From Prevotella brunnea (GTDB lineage Bacteria; Bacteroidota; Bacteroidia; Bacteroidales; Bacteroidaceae), in NCBI RefSeq assembly GCF_008016795.1, contig NZ_SDIK01000011.1:1-54302 (forward strand): a stretch of DNA of 54,302 bases. The letters are read 5' to 3'. Below, in pieces: positions 43,525 through 51,720 of this stretch (positions are counted from its first letter, which is position 1; each line of letters opens with the position of its first letter). The position numbers were made by a program, and so were the translations under genes. The notes under the pieces were generated by a model. The model had not been told where the DNA came from and made no database searches. It saw only the letters and a list, made by a program, of their open reading frames with translations.

Positions 43525-44535
43525 ATGAAACTAATAAGCTTATTTTCGGGAGCGGGCGGTTTGGACAAGGGTTTTCATAATGCCGGATTCCATACGGTGA
43601 TTGCCAACGAGTTCGACCCTAAAATCTGTCCGACGTTCAGGATAAATTTTCCTGATACCCACTTGATAGAAGGAGACATAAGATGGGTAAGTGCCGAACG
43701 CTTTCCAAAACAAGTTACGGGCATCATTGGCGGACCTCCCTGCCAATCGTGGAGCGAAGCCGGCACCTTGAAAGGAATAAACGATGCGCGCGGACAACTG
43801 TTCTACGAATACATAAGGATATTGAAAACGGTAAAACCACTGTTCTTCGTCGCCGAGAACGTTTCGGGCATGCTGGCAAAACGAAACAAGAAAGCGGTGA
43901 GGGAGTTTATACGGCTTTTCGGAGAAGCAGGGTATGACGTGAACCTAAAAATGCTCAACGCCAACGATTTCGATGTTCCTGAAGACAGAGACAGGGTTTT
44001 TTATGTTGGATTCAGAAAAGACTTGAACATTCATGACTTTCAATATCCAAAACCATCAGCCCACAAACCAACGCTGCGCGAAAGCATTTGGGACTTGAAG
44101 GACACCGCGCTGCCGGCATTGGAAAAGAACAAGACCAATGGGGAGAGGTGCATCATCCCCAATCACGAATATTTCACAGGGTCGTACTCGCCCATCTTCA
44201 TGTCAAGAAACAGGGTGAGGAGCTGGGATGAACCGGGATTCACCGTACAGGCAAGCGGAAGGCAATGCCAACTGCACCCTCAAGCCCCAAAGATGTTGAA
44301 AATAGGGAAAAACGAACAAATTTTCGTCCCGGGAAAAGAACACCTCTATAGGAGAATGACGGTGAGGGAGGTGGCAAGGCTGCAAACGTTTCCGGATGAT
44401 TACAAGTTCGTGTACAATGACGTAAATATCGGATATAAAATGGTGGGAAACGCCGTACCGGTAAACCTTGCCTGCCACGTGGCAAAAAGCATCAGAAATG
44501 CTTTGGACAGGCATGAAATTGATTATAGAAATTAA
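43525..44535 (+). CDS. DNA (cytosine-5) methyltransferase, HaeIII-like
   Basis: A 336-residue C5 methyltransferase with all main motifs: [13 protein letters not shown] (6-17), IV with catalytic Cys73 in [17 protein letters not shown] (111-113), [14 protein letters not shown], a target-recognition region including [40 protein letters not shown] and [10 protein letters not shown]. The target region is very similar to M.HaeIII as I remember it, so GGCC methylation at the inner cytosine is expected. It protects the host from the endonuclease encoded upstream. A hairpin terminator follows. Confidence 0.95.
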   Translation: MKLISLFSGAGGLDKGFHNAGFHTVIANEFDPKICPTFRINFPDTHLIEGDIRWVSAERFPKQVTGIIGGPPCQSWSEAGTLKGINDARGQLFYEYIRILKTVKPLFFVAENVSGMLAKRNKKAVREFIRLFGEAGYDVNLKMLNANDFDVPEDRDRVFYVGFRKDLNIHDFQYPKPSAHKPTLRESIWDLKDTALPALEKNKTNGERCIIPNHEYFTGSYSPIFMSRNRVRSWDEPGFTVQASGRQCQLHPQAPKMLKIGKNEQIFVPGKEHLYRRMTVREVARLQTFPDDYKFVYNDVNIGYKMVGNAVPVNLACHVAKSIRNALDRHEIDYRN

Positions 44536-44600
44536 CTTCCGTTCATCAAGATTGCACGCACACCAACAGAATCAATCCGTTCCACACACCTTGCTCTTGT

Positions 44601-44636
44601 CCGTTCCTCCGAACCACAATGCTTCGGGAGGAACGG
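44601..44636. terminator. bidirectional terminator between convergent genes
   Basis: CCGTTCCTCC-GAA pairs with TTC-GGGAGGAACGG, with one bulge, and is followed by ATTTCT on the plus strand. It separates the methyltransferase from the leftward DUF3408 gene. Confidence 0.75.
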
Positions 44637-44643
44637 ATTTCTC

Positions 44644-45159
44644 TTACAGCAGACTCTCGCCGAAGATGGCGTTCTTGATGTCCTTCTCGTGATCGAAGAT
44701 GAAGCGGGCGACAATGGAGCTGAGGATGGCTGTGGAGGGAAGCTTCACACTGGAGGCTGACTTCAGACGGTCGAGGACACTCTTGAGGTCGGAATCGATA
44801 TAGACGGTGGCGAGCTTCGTGTCGCGCCGCTTGTATTCCTTGGCAAGGTCGAGGAAGAGTTGCCAGCTCTCCTCACTGTTGTCGATGGCAAGGGTGTATT
44901 CGCGTGCCAACTCCTTGCCTTCGGCCTTGGGCAACTTCTTGGCAGCGGGGGCGGAACGGTCTTTACCGCCGGGTGTGGGTTGCATGGTGCTCTCCGGAGT
45001 GGGCGATGGCTCTTCGGGAGTGGCGGGACGAACGGGTTCCGCCGGCTTCGGGGTTTCTTCTTTCTTTTCGGGTGTGGCAGGGGTTTCAGCTCCCTGCACT
45101 TGATGTACGAGGTTGGCGATGCCGCCGGGCAGCACCACGCTGGTTTTCTTCTTTACCAT
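44644..45159 (-). CDS. DUF3408 / TraB-like partition-associated protein
   Basis: A 171-residue protein. Residues 1-80 are a Pro/Glu/Thr-rich flexible arm; residues about 85-171 form a helical domain (EYTLAIDNSEESWQLFLDLAKEYKRRDTKLATVYIDSDLKSVLDRLKSAS) with the look of DUF3408, a ribbon-helix-helix-like protein encoded next to ParA in Bacteroides conjugative transposons (TraB). Directly upstream here is a ParA gene. It probably binds DNA as the ParB-like partner; this is inference. No other transfer genes lie nearby. Confidence 0.75.
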   Translation of the reverse strand: MVKKKTSVVLPGGIANLVHQVQGAETPATPEKKEETPKPAEPVRPATPEEPSPTPESTMQPTPGGKDRSAPAAKKLPKAEGKELAREYTLAIDNSEESWQLFLDLAKEYKRRDTKLATVYIDSDLKSVLDRLKSASSVKLPSTAILSSIVARFIFDHEKDIKNAIFGESLL

Positions 45160-45208
45160 AGCTTATGTTTTTTTTATTGTATTCTGTTTTGGTTTCGTGG
45201 GTGAAATC

Positions 45209-45871
45209 TTACTTCATGTGCTTCAACATGTAATCGAACGCGCCCTTCACTGCATCGCGCTGGGTGGCAAGCAGTTCGAAGGTGTTGATGCGTTTCAGCG
45301 TGGCGCGACTGTTCACCACGGGAGTTACCTTTCCTATCTTTTGAAAAATGCTGTTGGTGGCGTTCCAGATGCGTTGCTCATCGATGGTTCCGATGCGGGG
45401 ATCGATGCGGTTGGGCACGAAGAAGAGTTGGGCGTGCATGGTGGGATTATGCTCCTTGAGGGCATTGATGACTTGCACGAAGACACCGGTGGAATCGAGG
45501 GTCTTGTCTTCGTATTCATAGGGGCAGACGATGTAGTCGGCATTGGCGAAGAGGGGAACAAGTCCGTCTTCGCTGACGTTGCCGGGAGAGTCGAAGAGCA
45601 CGAAGCCTTCCACCCGTGAGGCGGAGTCCATGAGCTGCTGCATCATCTCCGGCTCGCTCACGTCGAAGCCTTGCACCGTGTAGGGCTCTTCGGCATCTTC
45701 ATACACCTGCGCATCTTTCTGTCGCTGCATGAGGATGGTTTTCTGAAGGTCGGTGTCAATGACACACACTTGTTTGCGCTTATAGGCAAGGTAATTGGCG
45801 AAGAGGATGCAGAGTGTGCTCTTCCCCACCCCACCTTTCTGATTGGCAAATACTACTTTTATATTTTTCAT
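45209..45871 (-). CDS. parA: ParA-family partition ATPase (TraA-like)
   Basis: A 220-residue ATPase with the deviant Walker A ANQKGGVGKST (9-19), switch I-type IDTDLQKT, and the conserved DSPGNVSEDG (Walker B/switch II). It belongs to the MinD/ParA/Soj group that moves plasmids, chromosomes or transfer complexes by forming dimers on DNA. Size and pairing with DUF3408 are those of TraA from Bacteroides conjugative elements. The gap to DUF3408 is 49 bases. The adjoining repeat-rich stretch (47.5-51.3 kb) might hold its centromere-like site. Confidence 0.92.
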   Translation of the reverse strand: MKNIKVVFANQKGGVGKSTLCILFANYLAYKRKQVCVIDTDLQKTILMQRQKDAQVYEDAEEPYTVQGFDVSEPEMMQQLMDSASRVEGFVLFDSPGNVSEDGLVPLFANADYIVCPYEYEDKTLDSTGVFVQVINALKEHNPTMHAQLFFVPNRIDPRIGTIDEQRIWNATNSIFQKIGKVTPVVNSRATLKRINTFELLATQRDAVKGAFDYMLKHMK

Positions 45872-45899
45872 TTTTCTGTCTGTAATTTATGGTTTCACT

Positions 45900-46610
45900 T
45901 CATTCACAACTTGCGGTGCGCCGTTTCAATTCTTCTTCATAGGGGGAATAACCCAACATGGCGTACAGACTCTTGAAAACAAGGGCAGCAAGCACGAGCT
46001 GAACGACGGCTATAGACGCGAGCAGCAAGTTGGGAACGGACGTCAGTGCAAGAAGGAAGAAGCACAGTCCCAAAACGAGCATGCCCACATAGCACAACAG
46101 GGCGCGCTGGGAAAGAACGCGCAACTTCTCCTCGGTGGACAGATAAAGGATGCACAACGAGTTTAGCGTGCTGAAGAGGAAGATGACAATCAGGATGTTG
46201 GAAAACAAATCTAACGCTCCGGGCAGCCCCGCAGTTCCGAACCACATCGTACCGATTTTGGCGGAAAGCACGTAGAAGGGCACGCAAAGCACACTCGCCA
46301 TCAGGAAGAAACGAGCGGACAGCACGCGATCGTAATCGATGATGCGTTCCAACGCCTGATAGAAGACATAGATCAAACCGGAAAAGGCAAACAGGGCGGT
46401 GCTCTCGCAAATAAGCGACACGTAATCGCTGAACAGCAACCGGTCGGGGATGAGGTCGTCGGGAAAGATGATGTCCGGCTGGGTGAGAAAGGCATACAAA
46501 AGTCCGAACAGACTCAGCATATACACCGGAAAGCAAACTCTGATTAGTCGCTTCTCTTCCACCAAAATGGGAATTTCATTGAGTTTCATGTGCTCCATAC
46601 ACTTTAACAT
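45900..46610 (-). CDS. polytopic membrane protein of unknown function
   Basis: A 236-residue protein with about six membrane helices (VYMLSLFGLLYAF, YVSLICESTALFAFSGLIYVFYQAL, LMASVLCVPFYVLSA and others) and charged termini. The ATG at 46610 or the one at 46589 (MKLNEIPIL) could be the start. No family recognised. It lies between ParA and another membrane-protein gene on the same strand, so these four leftward genes may share a transcript. There is no visible link to partition. Confidence 0.65.
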   Translation of the reverse strand: MLKCMEHMKLNEIPILVEEKRLIRVCFPVYMLSLFGLLYAFLTQPDIIFPDDLIPDRLLFSDYVSLICESTALFAFSGLIYVFYQALERIIDYDRVLSARFFLMASVLCVPFYVLSAKIGTMWFGTAGLPGALDLFSNILIVIFLFSTLNSLCILYLSTEEKLRVLSQRALLCYVGMLVLGLCFFLLALTSVPNLLLASIAVVQLVLAALVFKSLYAMLGYSPYEEELKRRTASCE

Positions 46611-46723
46611 TTAATTAGGTTGATTAATGGGTATTTCGTAATTAATAAATTTCTGATTATCAACATTCTGTATTTTTATATATTAACATAGAAATATGTA
46701 TATCTTTTCACATTTTCACGTAT

Positions 46724-47470
46724 TTACCTTTTTATCTTATACTGTATTGCCCCATGCTGGTTCAGGTCGGACCCGTCGTCGGGACGCTCGTCGGCATCCA
46801 CCGAAACGGAGCGGCGCAAGAGAGCGAGCGAACCGATGGCGAGTGCCAATTGCGCCAATTGCGCGAGACCGTGATAGGTGTTCAGCTCGTTCAGGGTGAG
46901 TCCGCCGACGGAGGTGTAGAGATAGACGTAGAACGACTGCAACAGAGAGTCGAGAAGGGGAAAGACAACCAACGCCCATCCATAAAGACGGAGATAACCA
47001 CCGTAACGGCGAATCAAACCGGTGCCGAGCACGAACCCGGCAAGATAAACAACAAAGGAATTGAAAAACGGAAAACGACTTTGGAACGCGCCAAACGTGG
47101 TTTGACGATAAAAGCCCGACGCCGTGAGCACATCGCCGGAGGGAATGATGCCAATCACCGCACCCAACGCCGTGAGCACCATCATTGTGACGAGGGCAAG
47201 CTGCATGCCGAAATGACCGCGACGCACCAAACAACGATGCAGAACCCACCACATCAACAGATTGGCAACGCAAAAGGTGAGGTCCTCCACCAAGCTCAAT
47301 GGCGAACTCTGCCCCACCCTCTTCACACCTGCCACAAGTTCGCCTTGAAACGCTGTGCCCGAACCGAAGAAACCGTCGAGAAATCCCAAGATGAGCATCG
47401 CCACCCCAATTCCGAACGACCAGTTCATCAACTCGTTCTGAACCTTGCTGATTTGAAATTGATTAACCAT
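46724..47470 (-). CDS. polytopic membrane protein of unknown function
   Basis: A 248-residue protein with about six or seven membrane helices (MNWSFGIGVAMLILGFLDGFFG, LALVTMMVLTALGAVIGIIPSG, FVVYLAGFVLGTGLI, LALAIGSLALL) and a charged C-terminal tail. It resembles DUF4386-like or other small hydrophobic families only in general shape. It is the first gene of the leftward group and begins at the edge of the AT-rich, repeat-bearing stretch. A 113-base AT-rich gap separates it from the next gene. Confidence 0.6.
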   Translation of the reverse strand: MVNQFQISKVQNELMNWSFGIGVAMLILGFLDGFFGSGTAFQGELVAGVKRVGQSSPLSLVEDLTFCVANLLMWWVLHRCLVRRGHFGMQLALVTMMVLTALGAVIGIIPSGDVLTASGFYRQTTFGAFQSRFPFFNSFVVYLAGFVLGTGLIRRYGGYLRLYGWALVVFPLLDSLLQSFYVYLYTSVGGLTLNELNTYHGLAQLAQLALAIGSLALLRRSVSVDADERPDDGSDLNQHGAIQYKIKR

Positions 47471-48110
47471 ATATTCATTCTTTTATATATTTATATTAAC
47501 ACATGATAATACATTCATTCCAAGATAGAAAATAATTATTTATATATTTATATTTTCACACTTTCATGTTTTTAATTAAACATATTCTTAAATATTTCTA
47601 TTTTCACCTTTTTATATTATCATATTTCCGCATAATTATATTTCCTTGTTTTTACTCATCCTTGTATTTATATTTTCATCTTTCAACATGTTTATATAGA
47701 AACATATTTCCTTTTTTAAACATTTATATCTTTATGCATAATAACCGTAAAACTTTAGACTTCGTTCTATTTATGTTTTTATATATTTACATATTAGTAT
47801 GTTTACATTTTCAATGTTTTATATTATCATTCATATATGTTTCTGTTTATTCTTGTATGGGAATAGAGATTATAAACTTAAATACATTTTTATATATTTA
47901 TCTATCCCCATGTTTGAACAACCATATATTTAGATATATACTTAACCTTGCGCAAATATACGATAAAAAGCTGAAAAAGACAAATCTGAACCGAAAATAT
48001 ATGAAAAACGGCATTTATATGTATTTATGTCTTTATATATTTATATTAACCAACGTAAGCCGAAAGCCACAAAATCGCCATAATGCTTATGGCTCATGAA
48101 GTTCCTCCGT
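47471..48110. repeat. extremely AT-rich stretch with repeated TTTATATATTTATA motif
   Basis: At least six close variants of TATATATTTATAT occur here (near 47482, 47537, 47776, 47891, 47925, 48033). The same motif recurs near 46676, 48500, 50097, 50892, 50952 and 50972. A 177-codon frame through it codes only low-complexity Ile/Tyr/Phe sequence and is not credible. Confidence 0.6.
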
Positions 48111-49650
48111 GCAATCGGTCGGAGAGAACAAAGAACGAAAGGCTGAAAACAGCAAATCGGGGAATGAATATTGGGGAAAAGAAGAAAAAAGCAGAAAAAG
48201 AAAAAAGCAGAAGAAGAAAAAAAAGGTAGAAGCAGGTGTGCAAAAAAAACAATTGTGGCAACAGAGCCTCGTTTGTCGTTCGGAAAGCAAAAAACAAAGA
48301 AAGATTTGCACGCTTCCTTTTGAACTTCTACTCACATATATATAGGCAGGGTGGGGGAGGGAAGCCCGGAAACAATCTCATGGCAGGTTCGTCTTCTGCC
48401 ACGGGTCGTTGCACAACGTGGGAAAAAAGCGAAAAAACCTCAACCCTCATAGCAGCAAAAAGAGCAAAGGAAAGGTGGGGGCTTTTTAATCTTTTGTATA
48501 TTTATATATTTATGTGTTTGTACAGAACAATTGACAAGAGGGAGCGGAAATGCGAAAAGGGCAGGGAAAAAGAAAACCGAGAACCAAGAGCGACAAATGA
48601 GGAAGAAAATTACTGACGGCAGCGGATAGGGTAGGGCGGTAGCTGAAAACCGGTTTTCGGAGGGAGTGGAAATGGAATCGCGGCGAAGGAGTTGCGCCAA
48701 AAAGCCGGAAAAGGGGAGCGGACGAGAAGAAAAGAACAGACTTTGGCGACAAAAAGGGAAGAAAAGGGCGGAAAAAGGGAGATGCGACAAATTAGTAAGG
48801 TATTTTCGGGGTATGTAAAAATGGCTGTAATCATCTGATTTTCAAAGGGGTTAAGGTGGATGTTAAAGGGGAATGGCGACAAAAAAGTGAAATGTTTCAG
48901 GCGTTTGCTAAGTTTTTGTTGAATAATCGGCTGTAAGATGTTCTATTTCAACAGAGTAAAATAAATATAAATGGTGAGATATAAGCAAACAGTTTCCTTA
49001 TTTGTCGCTGCAAAAGCTTGGTTTTTGCAGCGAAAATGGGGTGCATGGAGGTGGGGGCATTGGCTGAAGAGCGACAAAAAGGTAGGGTTGGAGAGAAAAC
49101 GAAAGGAATTAAGGCGACAAAAAGGGAAGCCGGGGGAGGAGAAGGTAAAAAATGGGAGGGTGCGACAAATAGGGAGAGAAAACTCGTGCCTTTGTTTGGA
49201 GACAAAGAATGGGAAATTTCGAGGCGCAATTCGCCCGTGACAGTTTCGAAAAGAAGGAAGAATTTGTTTGCACGGTGGAGGAAACAAGTGCAGAAAATGG
49301 GGTGGGGGAGCGACAAAAGGGAGAGTTTGAAGAATAGAAAAAGGGACGGGGAACGCGATGTAGAAAGTGTATCGCAAAACTTCCGAGAAGAAACCGGAGC
49401 AAGAAAGCAACAGGGGGAATGACCCGGGGCTGCCTGATAAACAGCAGGTTGCGAGCCAATGAGAAATTAACATCGAGGGGTGCCGACGACAAACCCCGCG
49501 GAACGCGAACAACAAATCGGGAACGCTGCAAGCGTGGGGAGCGAAAAGTGAACGAGGCTTTGACAAAAAAGAAACGGGCAATGGGGAAGGAGGGCAGAAG
49601 ATGCAAAAAAGGTTGGTGCGACAAATAGGGAGGGTCGCAAGAAAACTTGT
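48110..49650 (+). other. purine-rich, gene-free stretch
   Basis: The plus strand is overwhelmingly A and G (for example GAAAAAGAAAAAAGCAGAAG near 48195-48214). Frames exist on both strands but code repetitive Phe/Pro/Ser or Lys/Glu/Arg sequence. It contains most copies of the GCGACAAA motif array. Confidence 0.6.
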
Positions 49651-49881
49651 AAAAATCATCATGAAAGCGAAGCATCATAAAAACAATAACTTTAAAATTT
49701 AAAACTCATCTTTCGATTTGAATTCATTGATATATCTTTATAAGATATTATATAAGCCCATGCAAAGTATTGATACACAATGGTTAGCGAAGTTTATTAA
49801 CGACAAGTTGGTAGGTTTGTGGCGACAGTTTGGTAAGAAAGCCTTGACAAAATAGTAGGGTAGTGGCGACAATTTAGTAAG
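48590..49881 (+). repeat. array of about 12 copies of a 16-base motif GCGACAAAWWRGKRAG
   Basis: Copies start at 48590, 48746, 48784, 48876, 49071, 49114, 49162, 49310, 49618, 49822 and 49866, plus one inverted at 49008-48996 and a weaker one near 49799. Read on the other strand the consensus is about CTTACYAAWYTGTCGC. Spacing is irregular (38 to 300 bases). This is what clustered binding sites for a replication or partition protein look like. Confidence 0.65.
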
Positions 49882-50209
49882 TCGTGGAGCACTATTCCGA
49901 CGAAAGGGGAGTTTTGCTTCGACGCTTTGGGAGGGTTTTTCATAATTAGGTAAATAATGATGACAAAACAATGACTTTTTCTTTCTTTTTCGTTTGTATA
50001 TTGCTAAAAGTCTGCCGATATATGTTCCGCATCTGTGAATATTTATGATTATAAATTTAAATATGTATATTCGTAAATATCATGTTATCAGGCAGATATA
50101 AAATATATAAATTTTCTCGCGACATTTCGGGAGGAATTTTTGATTTGTGGTTTTCATTCCGCAACGACAAAAAAGGAACAAATTGAAAATAGTTTACAGC
50201 TCATGCTCC

Positions 50210-50460
50210 CGTTTCGTGTCTTTTGTGCCCGGTTTCCGAAGTTTTGAAGTCGTGGAACCACGCTGCCGCGCCCGAGTTGATGGTTCCGGCGCGCGGCGCG
50301 GCGTAAGGCGAAAGCCATCATCTGCCCGGTCTCACGGTGCATGATTGCGCTGGCACCCCTCCCGCAAAGCTTGCGATTCACCGGCGTGCGACGCTTGTCG
50401 GACATTCCCTGCACACCGGCAAAGCGTTTGTGCCTGCAGCGCGAGAGAAACATCGCCATG
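50210..50460. other. GC-rich patch inside the AT-rich stretch
   Basis: About 250 bases of much higher GC than either side, with frames on both strands (the leftward one reads RCRHKRFAGVQGMSDKRRTP). I do not recognise the protein. It may be a dispersed repeat or a coding relic. Confidence 0.35.
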
Positions 50461-50488
50461 AGCACTGGAAGGAGGTGTGCAGGAAAGG

Positions 50489-50710
50489 GTTTTTCCAACG
50501 ATTTGACAAAGCTTTTCCAACTGATGAACAGTTTTTTCCAACGAATGGCAAAGTTTCTTCCAACGGATGAACAGAGTTTTTCTAACGAATGGCAAAGTTT
50601 CTCCCAACGGATGAACAGTTTTTTCTAACGAATGGGCAAAGTTTCTTCCAACGGATGAACAGAGTTTTTCCAACGAATGGCAAAGTTTCTTTCAACGATG
50701 AACAGAGTTT
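50489..50710 (+). repeat. tandem array of ten 22-bp units (TTTTCCAACGRATGRNNARAGT)
   Basis: CCAACG or close variants recur at 50495, 50518, 50539, 50561, 50583, 50604, 50625, 50648, 50670 and 50692, a steady 21-23 base step. Odd and even units differ (GAATGGCAAAG versus GGATGAACAGAG), so the higher-order period is 44 bp. Frames through it on both strands simply reflect the repeat. Confidence 0.9.
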
Positions 50711-51118
50711 TGTCAAAGAGATTTTTTGCAAAACCAACCGGTGGGGCAGGCTGTTGCCCATTTGGAGAATGGTTTTCTTTCGTTGCGGATATTATTTTCC
50801 CTCCGGTGAAAACATATTGCGAACGAGCATTTATGTTCTGCCTGATTTGTGTTTGTCCGGTGTTTGTCGCCATAAAGTTACGAATAATGTAAATATATAA
50901 ATATGTATCAACTCCTCTTACCCTCTTTTTGTATTCTGAATTTTTCAAAAATATATAAAAGCAGTTATAGATAAATATATAAATATTCTTTTATTTCGTG
51001 TAAAATAGAATAAAAAACATAAAAATATAATTATATATTATGTGATATTTGCATAATAATTTTACCATGATCACATGATTTCCGGTTGATTGTTTTTCAG
51101 TGAAAAAAGGTCAGTCTT

Positions 51119-51264
51119 CCAAAAGCTAAGCTATTGGAATGTAAAAGCTAAGCTATTGCGGTGCAAAAGGTAAGCTATTGCGGTGTAAAAGGTAAGCTAT
51201 TGGAAGGAGAAATCTAAGCTATTGAAAAACAAAAGTTTAGCTATTGTATGACGAAAGTTTGCCC
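51119..51264 (+). repeat. tandem 22-bp units AAAAGSTAAGCTATTG + 6 variable bases (copy D)
   Basis: About six or seven consecutive units, for example AAAAGCTAAGCTATTGGAAT, AAAAGCTAAGCTATTGCGGT, AAAAGGTAAGCTATTGCGGT, then AAATCTAAGCTATTG and AAAAGTTTAGCTATTG. The core is the same as in the dispersed copies A-C, but without their TGATAATCAG head. Confidence 0.9.
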
Positions 51265-51327
51265 TTCGACGCGTTATTTAGGAATATTCAGTAAATTCCT
51301 AACTGATAGTTTGTCAGTGTTGATATA

Positions 51328-51543
51328 TTATTTGTACCCATAAACCCTTCCAATCCCATCAAGGATGGGAAGATTATAAATGGCATGTGCAATCGTCTTG
51401 TCAAAACTTTTGGCATAGACAGCTTTCGGCGCATATTTTACGACAAATGGAAAGACGGTCTTAAAAACAAGAAACTGTGTCTGACGGATGCGACTTGCCA
51501 TGAGAGCTACCTGTGTTTCCCGACAGACTATGGGGATTTTCAA
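51328..51543 (-). CDS. doubtful small hypothetical protein
   Basis: A 71-residue leftward frame (MKIPIVCRETQVALMASRIR..., ending LPILDGIGRVYGYK). The amino-acid make-up is protein-like and a gene relic is possible, but I recognise no family and see no promoter or neighbour that supports it. Confidence 0.25.
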   Translation of the reverse strand: MKIPIVCRETQVALMASRIRQTQFLVFKTVFPFVVKYAPKAVYAKSFDKTIAHAIYNLPILDGIGRVYGYK

Positions 51544-51720
51544 AATGGAATTAGCTGAAATTCCCTATAATAAATGTTTTTTCGCTAAAAGAAGTGCGAA
51601 AGAACGGGTAAAGTGTACTCAATCGGTTATCAGGCTGAAAGGCTAAAATCTTTTTCTTATCAACACAAAAACGGATTTTTTTTTGTAAGTTTGTGGCACT
51701 ATTACAAGTACGAATATTCA

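Noticed and set aside
42533..44535. Orphan Dcm-type methyltransferase
   Set aside because: The adjacent gene is a HaeIII-like endonuclease, so this is a full restriction-modification pair.
44644..47470. Conjugative transposon
   Set aside because: Only TraA/TraB-like genes occur; no mobilisation, integrase or other tra genes are in the window, so a mobile element is not supported.
47566..48099. 177-codon frame rich in Ile, Phe and Tyr
   Set aside because: It is the translation of an AT repeat (TTTATATATTTATA); no family or start signal.
48943..49662. Leftward 239-codon frame
   Set aside because: Its recurring LPICRTLPFF-type blocks come from the GCGACAAA motif array; it is not a protein.
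50332..50673. Frames on both strands with repeated EKTVHPL or TNGKV blocks
   Set aside because: They are translations of the 22-bp tandem repeat and occur on both strands.
48110..51264. CRISPR array
   Set aside because: The 22-bp units have no variable 30-base spacers, repeats are degenerate and no cas genes are present in the window.
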